Notes: a model not told the origin generated them from the sequence alone. A DNA stretch of 64,000 nucleotides from an uncultured Alphaproteobacteria bacterium (GCA_944392535.1 CALXWY010000001.1:62001-126000), one strand, 5' to 3'; numbered from the stretch's first letter, positions 1 through 8,261 are shown. Translations and numbers: made by a program.

Positions 1-855
1 CGCATCTATTTCCAGACTTTTCCACGTTGCAGAATCAATTAATAATTGACGCCCAGATTTATACACATATGGCGCACGAAATGTTATTGTTGCGCCACGT
101 TGGGTATTGAACAGGTATCCCGCCATTAACGCAATGGCGTCATGGCAAATACCATCCGCCCCCGCCCCAGAATCTGTGGCGCCACCAAAAACACGTGAAA
201 CAACCTGGTTTATATCACTGCGATGATACAACTTTTCGTATACTGGCGTTGTTTTGAACAGGTCACGCAAACGCATAATTGTGTTGTTTTCAGCAATATG
301 TTCAGGATAAATAACTTCGGCCGGATTTATACGCACCATATCATCAATAACATCAGATGTACGGCCAATAAAAAATTCACCTGTTGAAATATCACACCCG
401 GCAATATCAAATGCGTCCCCGGTTGGCATCACCGCAACCAGAAAATTAGAATTTTTCGGCGTCAGTAAATTTTCATCTGTTAATGTCCCAGGGGTCAGCA
501 CACGCACAATACGCCGGTCAATAAATTTGTGGCCACGCGCCTTGGCCTGGGCCGGGGTTTCCATTTGTTCCACTAATGCGACCTGGAACCCGGCCCGAAC
601 CAATCGCCCAAAATAATTATCTGCGGCGTGCCACGGTATACCACACATTGGTATATCTGTGCCATCCCCATCTGTGCCACGCTGGGTCAGAACCAGGCCC
701 AAAGATTTACTGATAACGCGTGCGTCTTCAAAAAAAGCCTCGTAAAAATCGCCCAAACGGAACATCAGCAATGCATCGGGATTTTCCGATTTCATATCAA
801 CATATTGCTGCATAACCGGGGTCAGTTTTGCCTTTTCTGCCACAATTTTATCCAT
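1..855 (-). CDS. mutS: DNA mismatch repair protein MutS, N-terminal part (cut by window edge)
   Basis: MutS recognises mispaired bases and starts methyl-independent or MutL-dependent repair. Only the first 285 codons lie in the window; the frame stays open to base 1. The protein begins MDKIVAEKAKLTPVMQQY and carries the mismatch-reading Phe-Tyr-Glu wedge at residues 37-39 (GDFYEAFF), followed by the connector domain. The ATG at 853-855 lies inside the end of xseB, so the two genes overlap by 8 nt and are probably translationally coupled. The clamp and ATPase domains are outside the window. Confidence 0.95.
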   Translation of the reverse strand, partial: MDKIVAEKAKLTPVMQQYVDMKSENPDALLMFRLGDFYEAFFEDARVISKSLGLVLTQRGTDGDGTDIPMCGIPWHAADNYFGRLVRAGFQVALVEQMETPAQAKARGHKFIDRRIVRVLTPGTLTDENLLTPKNSNFLVAVMPTGDAFDIAGCDISTGEFFIGRTSDVIDDMVRINPAEVIYPEHIAENNTIMRLRDLFKTTPVYEKLYHRSDINQVVSRVFGGATDSGAGADGICHDAIALMAGYLFNTQRGATITFRAPYVYKSGRQLLIDSATWKSLEIDA

Positions 856-1057
856 TATCTTGTGCGGGTGTAACTTTTAATGTTTCTATTTTTAATTCCG
901 CTTCTTTTAACAATTGTTCACAGTATGCCTTTAACTTGATTCCTTGTTCGTATGCCGCCACAGAATCCGCCAATGGTAATTCACCTGATTCCATTTTTTT
1001 TACCAGTTCTGTCAGTTGCTTGTACGCTTCTTCAAATGATAATTTTTTATCGTCCAT
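848..1057 (-). CDS. xseB: Exodeoxyribonuclease VII small subunit
   Basis: XseB is the small subunit of exonuclease VII, which degrades single-stranded DNA bidirectionally. The 69-residue protein shows the family pattern LSFEEAYKQLTELVKKMESG...LADSVAAYEQG, a two-helix coiled hairpin. I chose the ATG at 1055-1057 because AAAGG sits 7 nt upstream; an in-frame ATG six codons earlier (1075) has no good ribosome binding site. The gene overlaps mutS by 8 nt. The large subunit xseA is not in the window, and pairing with mutS puts two DNA repair genes in one unit. Confidence 0.9.
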   Translation of the reverse strand: MDDKKLSFEEAYKQLTELVKKMESGELPLADSVAAYEQGIKLKAYCEQLLKEAELKIETLKVTPAQDNG

Positions 1058-1170
1058 ACTTATACCTTTTGCCATGCATCAACCATACAAAAATGATTAT
1101 CAAAAGGCAAATAAAATAACATCACATAAAATTTTATTTATATGCCGCAATCCGCAGTAAAAAATTATAA

Positions 1171-1192
1171 TAAAATACCGGCAAATGCCGGC
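1171..1192 (-). terminator. Terminator after gpsA, CCGGCA/TGCCGG palindrome type
   Basis: A palindrome (CCGGCAAATGCCGG core at 1178-1191) follows the gpsA stop within about 6 nt and on the minus strand runs into TATTTTATTATAATTTTTT. It is one of about ten related hairpins in the window. Confidence 0.75.
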
Positions 1193-1196
1193 ACTT

Positions 1197-2060
1197 TTAT
1201 AACTTCATTTTTTGTTGCATTTCAATCAATATCGGGGTTGAAATACCAATCTTTTTTGCACGGCGAATCAGCCCATTCATAGCAAAAATACCTTCTACGG
1301 TGCCGGCGGGCGGATTGCCATTCGCAATCGCCATGCCACCGGCAAAATTACGACTGGTTTCGGATGTAGCCGATAAATACAAATCCCCTATTCCGCACAA
1401 ATCCAAGAATGTACGCATTTTTGCACCAGTGGCCATTCCAATTTCCATAACTTCATTCCATGCACGTGTAAAAATCATTGCACGTTCGTTTTCACCGCCC
1501 GCAACAACAGAATTATATCCACATATCAGTGCAACTGCATTTTTCCCAACCCCACATATTTCTGCACCAATAATATCATCACTGGGGCTGATGAATAGTT
1601 TATTTAATATCTTGGTGCCATAATCTATGACACGTGATGACCCGGCCAGTGTGCTGCCCGTGGGGACACCACGTGCAACTTCGGCGGCAAATTGCGGTCC
1701 CGACAATACCCCAAAATCAGAAACAGACGGCATTTCTGCGCGTATAATTTCAGACATAAAATCACCAGTTGTGCTTTCCGCGCCCTTGGTACAGATGATA
1801 ATCGGTTGGTTATTATAAAATTCTTTTGCATTTTTTATCGTTGCACGAAAGAATGCCGCCGGTGTTACAACCAACCATGCATCACATTCCGCCAAATCAT
1901 GCATATCGCGCGTTACACGAATGTTTTCTGGCATCGTAACGCCATCAAAAATCTTGTATTCACCGTCATATGACCACAACACAACATTTGCCCCGCCACG
2001 TGCAGAAACAATCGCCAATGCGGTTCCCCATGCGCCAGCGCCAACTACACCAACATTCAT
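1197..2060 (-). CDS. gpsA: Glycerol-3-phosphate dehydrogenase [NAD(P)+]
   Basis: GpsA reduces dihydroxyacetone phosphate to sn-glycerol-3-phosphate, the backbone of phospholipids, in the cytosol. The N-terminal Rossmann motif GVVGAGAWGTALA (residues 4-16) binds the cofactor, and a central region with VGKNAVALICGYN carries the catalytic lysine equivalent. At 287 residues it is about 40 shorter than typical family members (about 330), with loss in the C-terminal helical domain. The start overlaps the stop of the upstream TPR gene by 4 nt (ATGA), so the two form an operon. Confidence 0.93.
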   Translation of the reverse strand: MNVGVVGAGAWGTALAIVSARGGANVVLWSYDGEYKIFDGVTMPENIRVTRDMHDLAECDAWLVVTPAAFFRATIKNAKEFYNNQPIIICTKGAESTTGDFMSEIIRAEMPSVSDFGVLSGPQFAAEVARGVPTGSTLAGSSRVIDYGTKILNKLFISPSDDIIGAEICGVGKNAVALICGYNSVVAGGENERAMIFTRAWNEVMEIGMATGAKMRTFLDLCGIGDLYLSATSETSRNFAGGMAIANGNPPAGTVEGIFAMNGLIRRAKKIGISTPILIEMQQKMKL

Positions 2061-3673
2061 TTCAAATTCCTTAATTTTTTCTGTATTTCTGAAACAATAA
2101 CCATACCATCACCAGACAGTTCAATTGCCCGCATATATGCATCACGCGCCTGTTTTACATCATCCAGCGCAACATGCAAATCCCCCAATTGTTCAAACAA
2201 TGACGAACAAGACATTGCAATTTCACCAACACGTGATATTAAATCCAGCGCAGATTCCGGCCCTTCGCGTACGGTCACAACGCGTCCCAATGTATCCCAC
2301 GAAACGATATCTGTGGGATCTTTCTTTACCAGCATCATCGCGTAATCATATGCATTTTCAATTTCGCGCCCCTGGGCCGCCCAAATTTTTGCCTGTAAAG
2401 ACAGAATTTCTGCATCCAATGGCAACACAGATGACGCATCGTGTAAATCAGATTGCGCCGCATCCATATCCCCAAATGTATAGTGCACCTGGGCACGTAA
2501 CTTGGTAAAAAACGCACGCCCAATGTCATTCAGATTTTCATCATCCAGTGCGTTATTTATCACCCGCAATGCCGCACGCTTTTTATCATGCTGGACATTA
2601 TATGCAACCAATTTATTAACCGCCGGCACAAACAACGGATTTTCGCGCGTTGCGCGTTCCAAGGTATCTATATCCCCACTTTTATCCGCAACGCGTAATA
2701 CCGCAAATAAATAAAACGGACTGGATGATTGAATCTTGTTAAAATACCGTTCGTAATCACCAGAATTATTATAAAAATATTGCCCCATGTAATAGTTTAT
2801 CGCATCACTGTATGTACCAAATTCAGGACTGGTAATCTGGGCAAAACGCAATAATAACATTGCTAAATCAGAATACATCATGATTTGCGTATGCGATACA
2901 GTTTGAACCAAACTGAACGCCAATTGATTCGTATATCCGTCAAACATTGACCAATCTGGGATGTCATTATAATCCAACATAAACAACCCACCCGGACGCG
3001 ATGTAAATTCACGATGCAATTCATCGGCGGCATCTGTCATATTGTTATGCAAATAAAACGACATCACATACAAATAATCACTAAGATTCATAAAATCTAT
3101 ACCAACATCGGCAAATGATTTTACAGCCTGGTCAACATCACCATTTTGGGCGTATATCTGCCCAATGATAAATTTTTGCCACGATTCATTTGTTGGCAAT
3201 GACTTGATGAATTTTATCGCCGATTTCGTTTTGTCCGTGGCAACAGAAGCCCATACACGCAATGGTGCCGCCAATGCAGATTCATCTTTCTTGTGGCGAT
3301 TATACAGTTCATCCCAATCGCCCTGTTGCACCAAGTACGCATCATAGATTAATCGCGACGCAGCATTTTTTTCTTCGGCCAAAATTTCAACGCCATCCGG
3401 CATAGTGCCATTCAGAAAATCCGCCAAAAATTTGGTTGTTTGTACAGTTGCGTATTCTGTTTCTGTTAATACATTGGCAAATTGTGCAGCATTATCAAAA
3501 TCATTAACATAAATTGCATGCTGGGCCGCCAAAAATGCACCAAATTGCGTCGTGGGATATTCATAATTTTGTGGCACAGAATTCATATGATTATAATACC
3601 ACACACCACCGCACACAACCGCGGCGGTTACAGCCAATACAATCCCTGTGAATAAAGTTTCTGTTTTTCTCAT
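2057..3673 (-). CDS. Membrane-anchored TPR-repeat protein
   Basis: A 538-residue protein with one N-terminal membrane segment (about residues 8-27, rich in Ala/Val/Gly) followed by a long helical region. Repeated TPR-like helical pairs are visible, clearest at the C-terminal end (LFEQLGDLHVALDDVKQARD..YMRAIELSG). It is probably anchored in the inner membrane with a periplasmic TPR superhelix that binds a partner protein. No catalytic motif is visible. It is transcribed into gpsA with a 4-nt overlap and diverges from rsmG across only 26 bp. The specific function is unknown. Confidence 0.75.
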   Translation of the reverse strand: MRKTETLFTGIVLAVTAAVVCGGVWYYNHMNSVPQNYEYPTTQFGAFLAAQHAIYVNDFDNAAQFANVLTETEYATVQTTKFLADFLNGTMPDGVEILAEEKNAASRLIYDAYLVQQGDWDELYNRHKKDESALAAPLRVWASVATDKTKSAIKFIKSLPTNESWQKFIIGQIYAQNGDVDQAVKSFADVGIDFMNLSDYLYVMSFYLHNNMTDAADELHREFTSRPGGLFMLDYNDIPDWSMFDGYTNQLAFSLVQTVSHTQIMMYSDLAMLLLRFAQITSPEFGTYSDAINYYMGQYFYNNSGDYERYFNKIQSSSPFYLFAVLRVADKSGDIDTLERATRENPLFVPAVNKLVAYNVQHDKKRAALRVINNALDDENLNDIGRAFFTKLRAQVHYTFGDMDAAQSDLHDASSVLPLDAEILSLQAKIWAAQGREIENAYDYAMMLVKKDPTDIVSWDTLGRVVTVREGPESALDLISRVGEIAMSCSSLFEQLGDLHVALDDVKQARDAYMRAIELSGDGMVIVSEIQKKLRNLK

Positions 3674-3684
3674 GTGAAAGTTAT

Positions 3685-3692
3685 GCTACAAT
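3685..3692 (+). promoter_or_regulatory. Extended -10 promoter of rsmG, predicted leaderless start
   Basis: TGC-TACAAT (3684-3692) is an extended -10 element. Its expected start site, about 7 nt downstream, falls at or next to the rsmG ATG (3700). No Shine-Dalgarno motif precedes that ATG. Confidence 0.4.
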
Positions 3693-3699
3693 AATCTTT

Positions 3700-4260
3700 A
3701 TGAATAATAAAGAAAAATTTGATTTGTACGAAACTATGCTGCGCGAATGGTCATCTCGGATGAACCTGGTCGCGCCCAGCACATTAAACGACATAAAAAC
3801 ACGCCATTTTGCCGATTCTGCACAATTGGCCGACGTTTTGCCACAATCTGTCCAGGTTGTTGACCTGGGCAGTGGCGCTGGTTTTCCCGGCGTCGTGTTG
3901 GCGATATTGGGCTGGGACGTCGTTTGTATTGAATCCATCGGGAAAAAGGCAAACTTTTTATCCGCGGTTAAAGACAAACTGGGACTGGATAACATGACTG
4001 TTTTTCATGGACGCGCCGAAGATTATATATCCACCCTGCCCCCAGATTGTGGCGACACTGTTTTTACTGCGCGCGCATTTGCACCGTTAATAAAAATACT
4101 GGACTATGTTGCAAAAAAATCGTGCCGGCTTTTTCTGCTAAAAGGCCGGGAAACACCGGCCGAAATTGAAGCAGCAAAACGCAAATACAAATTTGATTAC
4201 AAACTGGCACCATCCAAAACCGGCGACGGGTTCATAATCACCATCCAAAAAGGCCGGTAA
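3700..4260 (+). CDS. rsmG: 16S rRNA (guanine-527-N7)-methyltransferase RsmG
   Basis: RsmG (GidB) methylates G527 of 16S rRNA using S-adenosylmethionine. The SAM-binding loop is VDLGSGAGFPGVVLAI (about residues 50-65), preceded by the family motif NLVAPS. The 186-residue length is a little below the usual 205-215. It lies just upstream of parA-parB, the classic gidA-gidB-parA-parB order, but gidA (mnmG) is not here and lies about 26 kb away. No ribosome binding site is seen before the ATG, so the message may be leaderless. Confidence 0.93.
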   Translation: MNNKEKFDLYETMLREWSSRMNLVAPSTLNDIKTRHFADSAQLADVLPQSVQVVDLGSGAGFPGVVLAILGWDVVCIESIGKKANFLSAVKDKLGLDNMTVFHGRAEDYISTLPPDCGDTVFTARAFAPLIKILDYVAKKSCRLFLLKGRETPAEIEAAKRKYKFDYKLAPSKTGDGFIITIQKGR

Positions 4261-4291
4261 TTTCACATGGAACTGCACACAACGTATTGAA

Positions 4292-4388
4292 TATACTTTA
4301 TTTTACACACGGCCAGAAAATATATATTATGCCGGCATTTTGCCGGCAAGAACCCCTGTAAACAGAATTTCATATGAAATAAAGTATA
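4292..4388. repeat. 12-bp inverted repeat enclosing a GCCGGC hairpin upstream of parA
   Basis: TATACTTTATTT (4292-4303) and its exact complement (4377-4388) flank a GCCGGC-ATTTT-GCCGGC hairpin (4331-4347). The sequence ATTGAATATA also occurs twice as a direct repeat near both arms (4285 and 4392 region). It lies in the 233-bp rsmG-parA gap. It may combine an rsmG terminator with an operator or partition-related site; it does not match the usual parS palindrome. Confidence 0.5.
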
Positions 4389-4432
4389 ACATATTGAATA
4401 TAGTACATTTTATACAAACAACAGATAAGTTC

Positions 4433-4462
4433 TTGACCGAATCGGACAGTTTATTGTAGGCT
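4433..4462 (+). promoter_or_regulatory. Predicted parA promoter
   Basis: TTGACC (4433-4438), 18-bp spacer, TAGGCT (4457-4462), about 32 bp before the parA ATG. The -35 box is good and the -10 weak. Confidence 0.4.
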
Positions 4463-4493
4463 TTTTGTGTATAAAACAAAGGATAATATTTAT

Positions 4494-5267
4494 ATGGCAC
4501 AAATTATCGCATTTGCAAATCAAAAGGGTGGGGTAGGCAAAACAACGACGGCGATTAATCTGGCAACATCGTTGGCCGCCATTAAAAAGCGTGTATTATT
4601 GATTGATTTAGATTCACAGTGTAACGCCAGTACCGGATTGGGATTTGTGCGTGCATCACATCCACAAAGTATTTATGGGGTTTTGGCCGGTCAATCCCGG
4701 GCCGAAGATAATATTTTATCAACCAAGGTTACTGGATTACACCTGTTACCATCATCACCAATGTTGGCGGGTATAGAAAATTATCTGATGGACAGTGATG
4801 GCGGCGCGTATCTGTTACGTAATGCATTGGGTGCGGTGTATGAACATTATGATTATATTTTATTGGATTGTCCTCCGGCGCTGGGCGCGTTAACACTGAA
4901 TGCATTGACCACCGCGACATATGTTATAATTCCGTTACAGTGTGAATTTTTTGCGTTGCAGGGGATTTCGGATTTATTAACAAACATTCGCAGCATACGC
5001 GAAAAATGGAATCCTGAACTAGAAGTTCTGGGGATTTTATTAACCATGTACGACAAACGATATGGCCAAACGTACCAGGCAGAAAAAGATGTTCGTGAAA
5101 CGTTTGGCGATACAGTGTTCAAAACAGTTATACCACGTAATGTTCGCGTGTCCGAAGCGCCAAGTCATGGAATCCCGGCACTGCTGTATGATTTCAAATC
5201 ACCTGGGGCCCAGGCATATTTACGTGTCGCAACCGAAGTCGTTCAACGTTTGGAAAAAGGGGAATAA
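4494..5267 (+). CDS. parA: Chromosome partitioning ATPase ParA (Soj)
   Basis: ParA is a deviant-Walker ATPase that coats the nucleoid and moves ParB-bound origins apart. The sequence opens MAQIIAFANQKGGVGKTTTA, with the deviant Walker A KGGVGKTT at residues 10-17, a Walker A' region LLIDLDSQ and Walker B DYILLDCPPALG. I place the start at the ATG at 4494, with AAAGGA about 10 nt upstream, not at an in-frame GTG nine codons earlier. parB follows after 2 nt. Length 257 residues is normal for the chromosomal type. Confidence 0.95.
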   Translation: MAQIIAFANQKGGVGKTTTAINLATSLAAIKKRVLLIDLDSQCNASTGLGFVRASHPQSIYGVLAGQSRAEDNILSTKVTGLHLLPSSPMLAGIENYLMDSDGGAYLLRNALGAVYEHYDYILLDCPPALGALTLNALTTATYVIIPLQCEFFALQGISDLLTNIRSIREKWNPELEVLGILLTMYDKRYGQTYQAEKDVRETFGDTVFKTVIPRNVRVSEAPSHGIPALLYDFKSPGAQAYLRVATEVVQRLEKGE

Positions 5268-5269
5268 AA

Positions 5270-6148
5270 ATGTCAAAGTTTGGAATGGGGCGTGGATTGG
5301 CAGATATCCAACACGAAATGGGAAATGTCCCAGATATATCTGTGTTGACCGGGGCAGGGCGTGTTGTGGTTAAACAAATTCCATTGGCGCAAATTGGCGC
5401 GAATCCGGACCAGCCACGTAAAACATTTACAGAATCAGAATTGTCCGAACTGGCCGCGTCCATAAAGGAAAAAGGGGTTTTACAACCAATTTTGTTGCGC
5501 GCTGTCACAGGACAACCATATATGTATGAAATTGTTGCCGGCGAACGGCGTTTTCGGGCCAGCAAAATGGCCGGTTTATCAGAAATACCGGCATTGGTAA
5601 AAACAATCACCCCGGAAAGCGCGATGGAAATCGCATTAATTGAAAATGTACAGCGTGAAAATCTGAACGCCATAGAAGAAGCCGCCGCATACAAAAATAT
5701 TATGGAAAAGTGCAATTATGAATTGTCTGATGTTGCGCGACTGATTGGCAAATCAGAAAGTTATATACGAAACATTATGCGTCTGGACACTTTGCCAAAC
5801 GATGTCAAAGATATGGTAAAATCGGGTGCGATATCCGCATCGCATGCACGTGCAATCGCGGTTGCTGAAAATCCGACAGAATTGGCCCATCGTATAATTG
5901 ACAACAAAATGTCTGTATCTGATACTGAACGCGTTGTCCGTACCAGTGTGCGTAAAAAATCCAGCCGCGCATATAATGCACATACGATTGACGAACAAAC
6001 GATTCGCGATATGGAAAAACAAATTTCGTCGGCATTATCTGTACATGTCCAGGTAAAGGAAAAACGTGGCGGGGCAGGGCAAATTATTTTATCGTTTGCC
6101 ACCCGCACGCAAATGCACGATTTAATTAACAAATTAATCGGCAATTAA
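5270..6148 (+). CDS. parB: Chromosome partitioning protein ParB (Spo0J)
   Basis: ParB is a CTP-dependent sliding clamp that loads at parS and marks the origin region. The ParB/Srx domain includes ENPDQPRK-like sequence (GANPDQPRKTF), and box II GERRFRASKMAGLSEIPA holds the CTP-binding arginines. The helix-turn-helix for parS is around DVARLIGKSESYIRNIMRL, followed by a short C-terminal dimerisation domain. It is 292 residues, normal length. It forms a two-gene operon with parA, closed by a palindromic terminator. I found no full parS site in the window. Confidence 0.95.
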   Translation: MSKFGMGRGLADIQHEMGNVPDISVLTGAGRVVVKQIPLAQIGANPDQPRKTFTESELSELAASIKEKGVLQPILLRAVTGQPYMYEIVAGERRFRASKMAGLSEIPALVKTITPESAMEIALIENVQRENLNAIEEAAAYKNIMEKCNYELSDVARLIGKSESYIRNIMRLDTLPNDVKDMVKSGAISASHARAIAVAENPTELAHRIIDNKMSVSDTERVVRTSVRKKSSRAYNAHTIDEQTIRDMEKQISSALSVHVQVKEKRGGAGQIILSFATRTQMHDLINKLIGN

Positions 6149-6166
6149 ATACCGTGATTTTTTATA

Positions 6167-6196
6167 AAAAAGGCCGGCAAATGCCGGTCTTTTTAT
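6167..6196 (+). terminator. Terminator after parB
   Basis: GGCCGGCAAATGCCGGTC hairpin with an A-rich 5' flank and TTTTT 3' flank, 20 bp after the parB stop. Confidence 0.85.
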
Positions 6197-6226
6197 ATAA
6201 AAATGTAAACATTAAATAACAACAAA

Positions 6227-6253
6227 AAAACACCGGCATTTGCCGGTGTTTTT
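6227..6253 (-). terminator. Terminator after pal
   Basis: ACACCGGCA/TGCCGGTGT hairpin; on the minus strand it is followed by TTTTTTTG. It faces the parB terminator across about 30 bp. Confidence 0.85.
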
Positions 6254-6267
6254 GCGTTAAATATGAA

Positions 6268-6684
6268 TTATTTAACTGTTGTTGTGGCATTACGATTCCA
6301 TTTCCAAACTTCTTCGCCAGTGCCTTGGACCAATGGACGTTCTTTGCCGTACGAGATTGTAGAAATACGCGCGGCATCAATACCATCGTTAACCAATACT
6401 TCTTTGGCCGCGTTTGCACGACGTGCGCCCAGTGCCAAATTGTATTCTGTGGAACCACGTTCGTCGCAATTACCCGCGATTTGGATTTTAACGTCTTCGT
6501 GATTTTTCATGTACAGCGCCTGGCCCAACAGGTTATCGCGCGCTTCATCAGAAATTTCATAAGAATCAAACGCGAAATATACACGTTGATCGTTCAAATC
6601 AGCCGGTTCAACAATTGATGATCCGCCGCATGCCGCCAACAAACCAGCAACACCAGCCAACATAGCAAAGTTTTTTATTTTCAT
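6268..6684 (-). CDS. pal: Peptidoglycan-associated lipoprotein Pal
   Basis: Pal is an outer-membrane lipoprotein that grips peptidoglycan and works with the Tol system in envelope constriction. The signal peptide ends in lipobox LAAC (Cys19). The OmpA-like domain shows VYFAFDSYEI, then the peptidoglycan-binding core GNCDERGSTEYNLALGARRA. The ATG at 6682-6684 is preceded by GGGAG at good spacing; a longer frame upstream has no support. At 138 residues it is a compact family member. No other tol genes are in the window. Its upstream region is shared with the divergent uracil-DNA glycosylase gene. Confidence 0.95.
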   Translation of the reverse strand: MKIKNFAMLAGVAGLLAACGGSSIVEPADLNDQRVYFAFDSYEISDEARDNLLGQALYMKNHEDVKIQIAGNCDERGSTEYNLALGARRANAAKEVLVNDGIDAARISTISYGKERPLVQGTGEEVWKWNRNATTTVK

Positions 6685-6762
6685 GAAAATACTCCCTTGA
6701 GTTTCTGTTGCTCGTGTTCTAGTGTATAATAAAATGTTCAGAAAATCAAGGAATTTCAAAAA

Positions 6763-7533
6763 ATGTTGAAACACGATTTGCAAGATTTGGTAATGGCCGG
6801 GGTACGATGGGAATTGTCAGAAACACCGTTCGCAATGGAATGCGCCCCCCAGCCAAGCCATATGGGCGACAGCGAAACAGATTTGCCAAACGAACGGCGC
6901 ACCCATACATCAATTGTTCCACCAATCGCACCAACCCAGTCGGTATCCTGTGACACGGCGGTTGCGATGGCGGCGCGTCCCACGGATACAGATTCACTGA
7001 ACCGCATGATATCAGAATTTAACCACCCACTGCGAAACGGGGCAACAAATACGGTACTGGGGCATATTGCACCAAATCCGAACGGGGTTGTTATCATTAC
7101 AGACATCCCCAGTTCAGATGATGATGCATCTGGGCATATATTATCGGGGGCGGCGGGTGAAATGCTGGATAAAATGTTGGTGGCAATTGGAATGTCGCGC
7201 GATAATGTTTCTATATTGCCGTTGGTATTCTGGCGCACGCCGGGTGGTCGTACGCCATCGCGGCACGAATTGGATTTAACACGACCATTTGTGAACCGGA
7301 TGCTGGAACTGTTGAATCCCCATATAATAATTACACTGGGGGCGTTGCCGGCGTCTGAAATCGGCAATATCACATTACCACGTGGGCACGGGGTAATCAC
7401 AGAACATACATCTGGGGCCAAGATAATGCCGATATACCATCCGAATTACCTGATGTTAAAACCAACGGCAAAGCGTGACGTTTGGAATGCACTGCAAACA
7501 GTGCAAAATATGTTGAAATGCGCGGATAAATAG
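6763..7533 (+). CDS. Uracil-DNA glycosylase superfamily protein (family 4/5-like)
   Basis: The C-terminal two thirds match the UDG superfamily fold that removes uracil from DNA: GEMLDKMLVAIGMSRDNVSILPLVFWRTPGGRTPS, the strand HIIITLGALPAS, and the HPNYL motif (motif 2) near the end. The usual GEAPG motif 1 is replaced by TDIPSSDDD, and the four iron-sulfur cysteines of classic family 4 enzymes are not visible. The first 90 residues are a variable extension. It is divergent from pal. The superfamily assignment is firm; activity on uracil is inferred. Confidence 0.8.
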   Translation: MLKHDLQDLVMAGVRWELSETPFAMECAPQPSHMGDSETDLPNERRTHTSIVPPIAPTQSVSCDTAVAMAARPTDTDSLNRMISEFNHPLRNGATNTVLGHIAPNPNGVVIITDIPSSDDDASGHILSGAAGEMLDKMLVAIGMSRDNVSILPLVFWRTPGGRTPSRHELDLTRPFVNRMLELLNPHIIITLGALPASEIGNITLPRGHGVITEHTSGAKIMPIYHPNYLMLKPTAKRDVWNALQTVQNMLKCADK

Positions 7534-7569
7534 ATAATAATCACCACATACAGAACAAAGGAGTATACA

Positions 7570-8118
7570 ATTAAAACGCCTGTAAGTCGTGATAATCGCC
7601 GTGACGTTGGTCCACGCGTGAATAATCGTATTTTTGCAAAGAATGTCCAGGTAATCAGTTCGTCTGGGACAAATCTGGGGATTATGCCCACATCTGATGC
7701 GTTACAGATGGCATATGATGATGGATTGGATTTGGTTGAAATCAGTTCTAATGGTGCGGTGCCAATCGTAAAAATAATGGATTTTGGTAAATACAAGTAT
7801 GAACAAAAAAAACGCGCCGCCGAAGCACGCAAAAATCAAAAAGTTGTTGGTGTCAAAGAAGTATGGGTTAAACCATTCATAGAAGACAATGACTTGAACA
7901 TAAAAATGAAGAAAGTGTTTGAATTTTTGGACGAAGGGAACAAAGTAAAAGTTGCTGTTATGACCCGTGGTTCCAAGAAAGTTCTGGCACGCGGCAAAGA
8001 TGCAGTGCCGGAATTATTCGCACGTATTATGGAAATTGTTGGCGATCGCGGAACATTGGAATCCAAGTCAAAACCCGATGAACGAACAAAATCAATCTTG
8101 ATTGCACCAACAAAGTGA
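7570..8118 (+). CDS. infC: Translation initiation factor IF-3 (ATT start codon)
   Basis: IF-3 discriminates the initiator tRNA and start codon on the 30S subunit. The frame reads back from NNRIFAKNVQVISSSG to an ATT codon at 7570-7572, giving (M)KTPVSRDNRRDVGPR, with AAAGGAG 6 nt upstream. An ATT/AUU start is the known hallmark of infC autoregulation, because IF-3 itself rejects this codon. A GTG at 7618 would remove the start of the N domain. The C domain (DNDLNIKMKKVFEFLDEGNKVKV) is intact; 182 residues. rpmI-rplT, its common partners, are about 33 kb away. Confidence 0.93.
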   Translation: MKTPVSRDNRRDVGPRVNNRIFAKNVQVISSSGTNLGIMPTSDALQMAYDDGLDLVEISSNGAVPIVKIMDFGKYKYEQKKRAAEARKNQKVVGVKEVWVKPFIEDNDLNIKMKKVFEFLDEGNKVKVAVMTRGSKKVLARGKDAVPELFARIMEIVGDRGTLESKSKPDERTKSILIAPTK

Positions 8119-8146
8119 AACATCCCGCATTTGCGGGATGTTTTTT
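8118..8146 (+). terminator. Terminator after infC
   Basis: Nine-bp stem ACATCCCGC/GCGGGATGT with a 4-nt loop, then TTTTTT, starting right at the infC stop. Confidence 0.92.
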
Positions 8147-8165
8147 ACCCCACACACAATTGTGG

Positions 8166-8194
8166 TTGACAGAAATAACCAAGAAATATAGAAT
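8166..8194 (+). promoter_or_regulatory. Strong sigma70-type promoter for the Cys-rich protein gene
   Basis: Perfect -35 TTGACA (8166-8171), 17-bp spacer, TAGAAT (8189-8194), 67 bp before the ATG at 8262. Confidence 0.75.
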
Positions 8195-8261
8195 AAAAGC
8201 AATAAAAGTTGCGCTGAATCTAACCCACCGTTTAGATTCGGCAAAAAGTGGGAGACAAAAA

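Noticed and set aside
184..199. parS site (half match CACGTGAAACA) in mutS, and a second half at about 19,933
   Set aside because: Only one arm matches in each case; the other arm has no symmetry.
2125..2508. A 127-codon plus-strand frame inside the TPR gene
   Set aside because: Antisense to a clear TPR protein, and rich in His/Pro as shadows of this genome are.
6756..7421. A 221-codon minus-strand open frame over the UDG-like gene
   Set aside because: Antisense shadow; the plus-strand frame has the UDG motifs.
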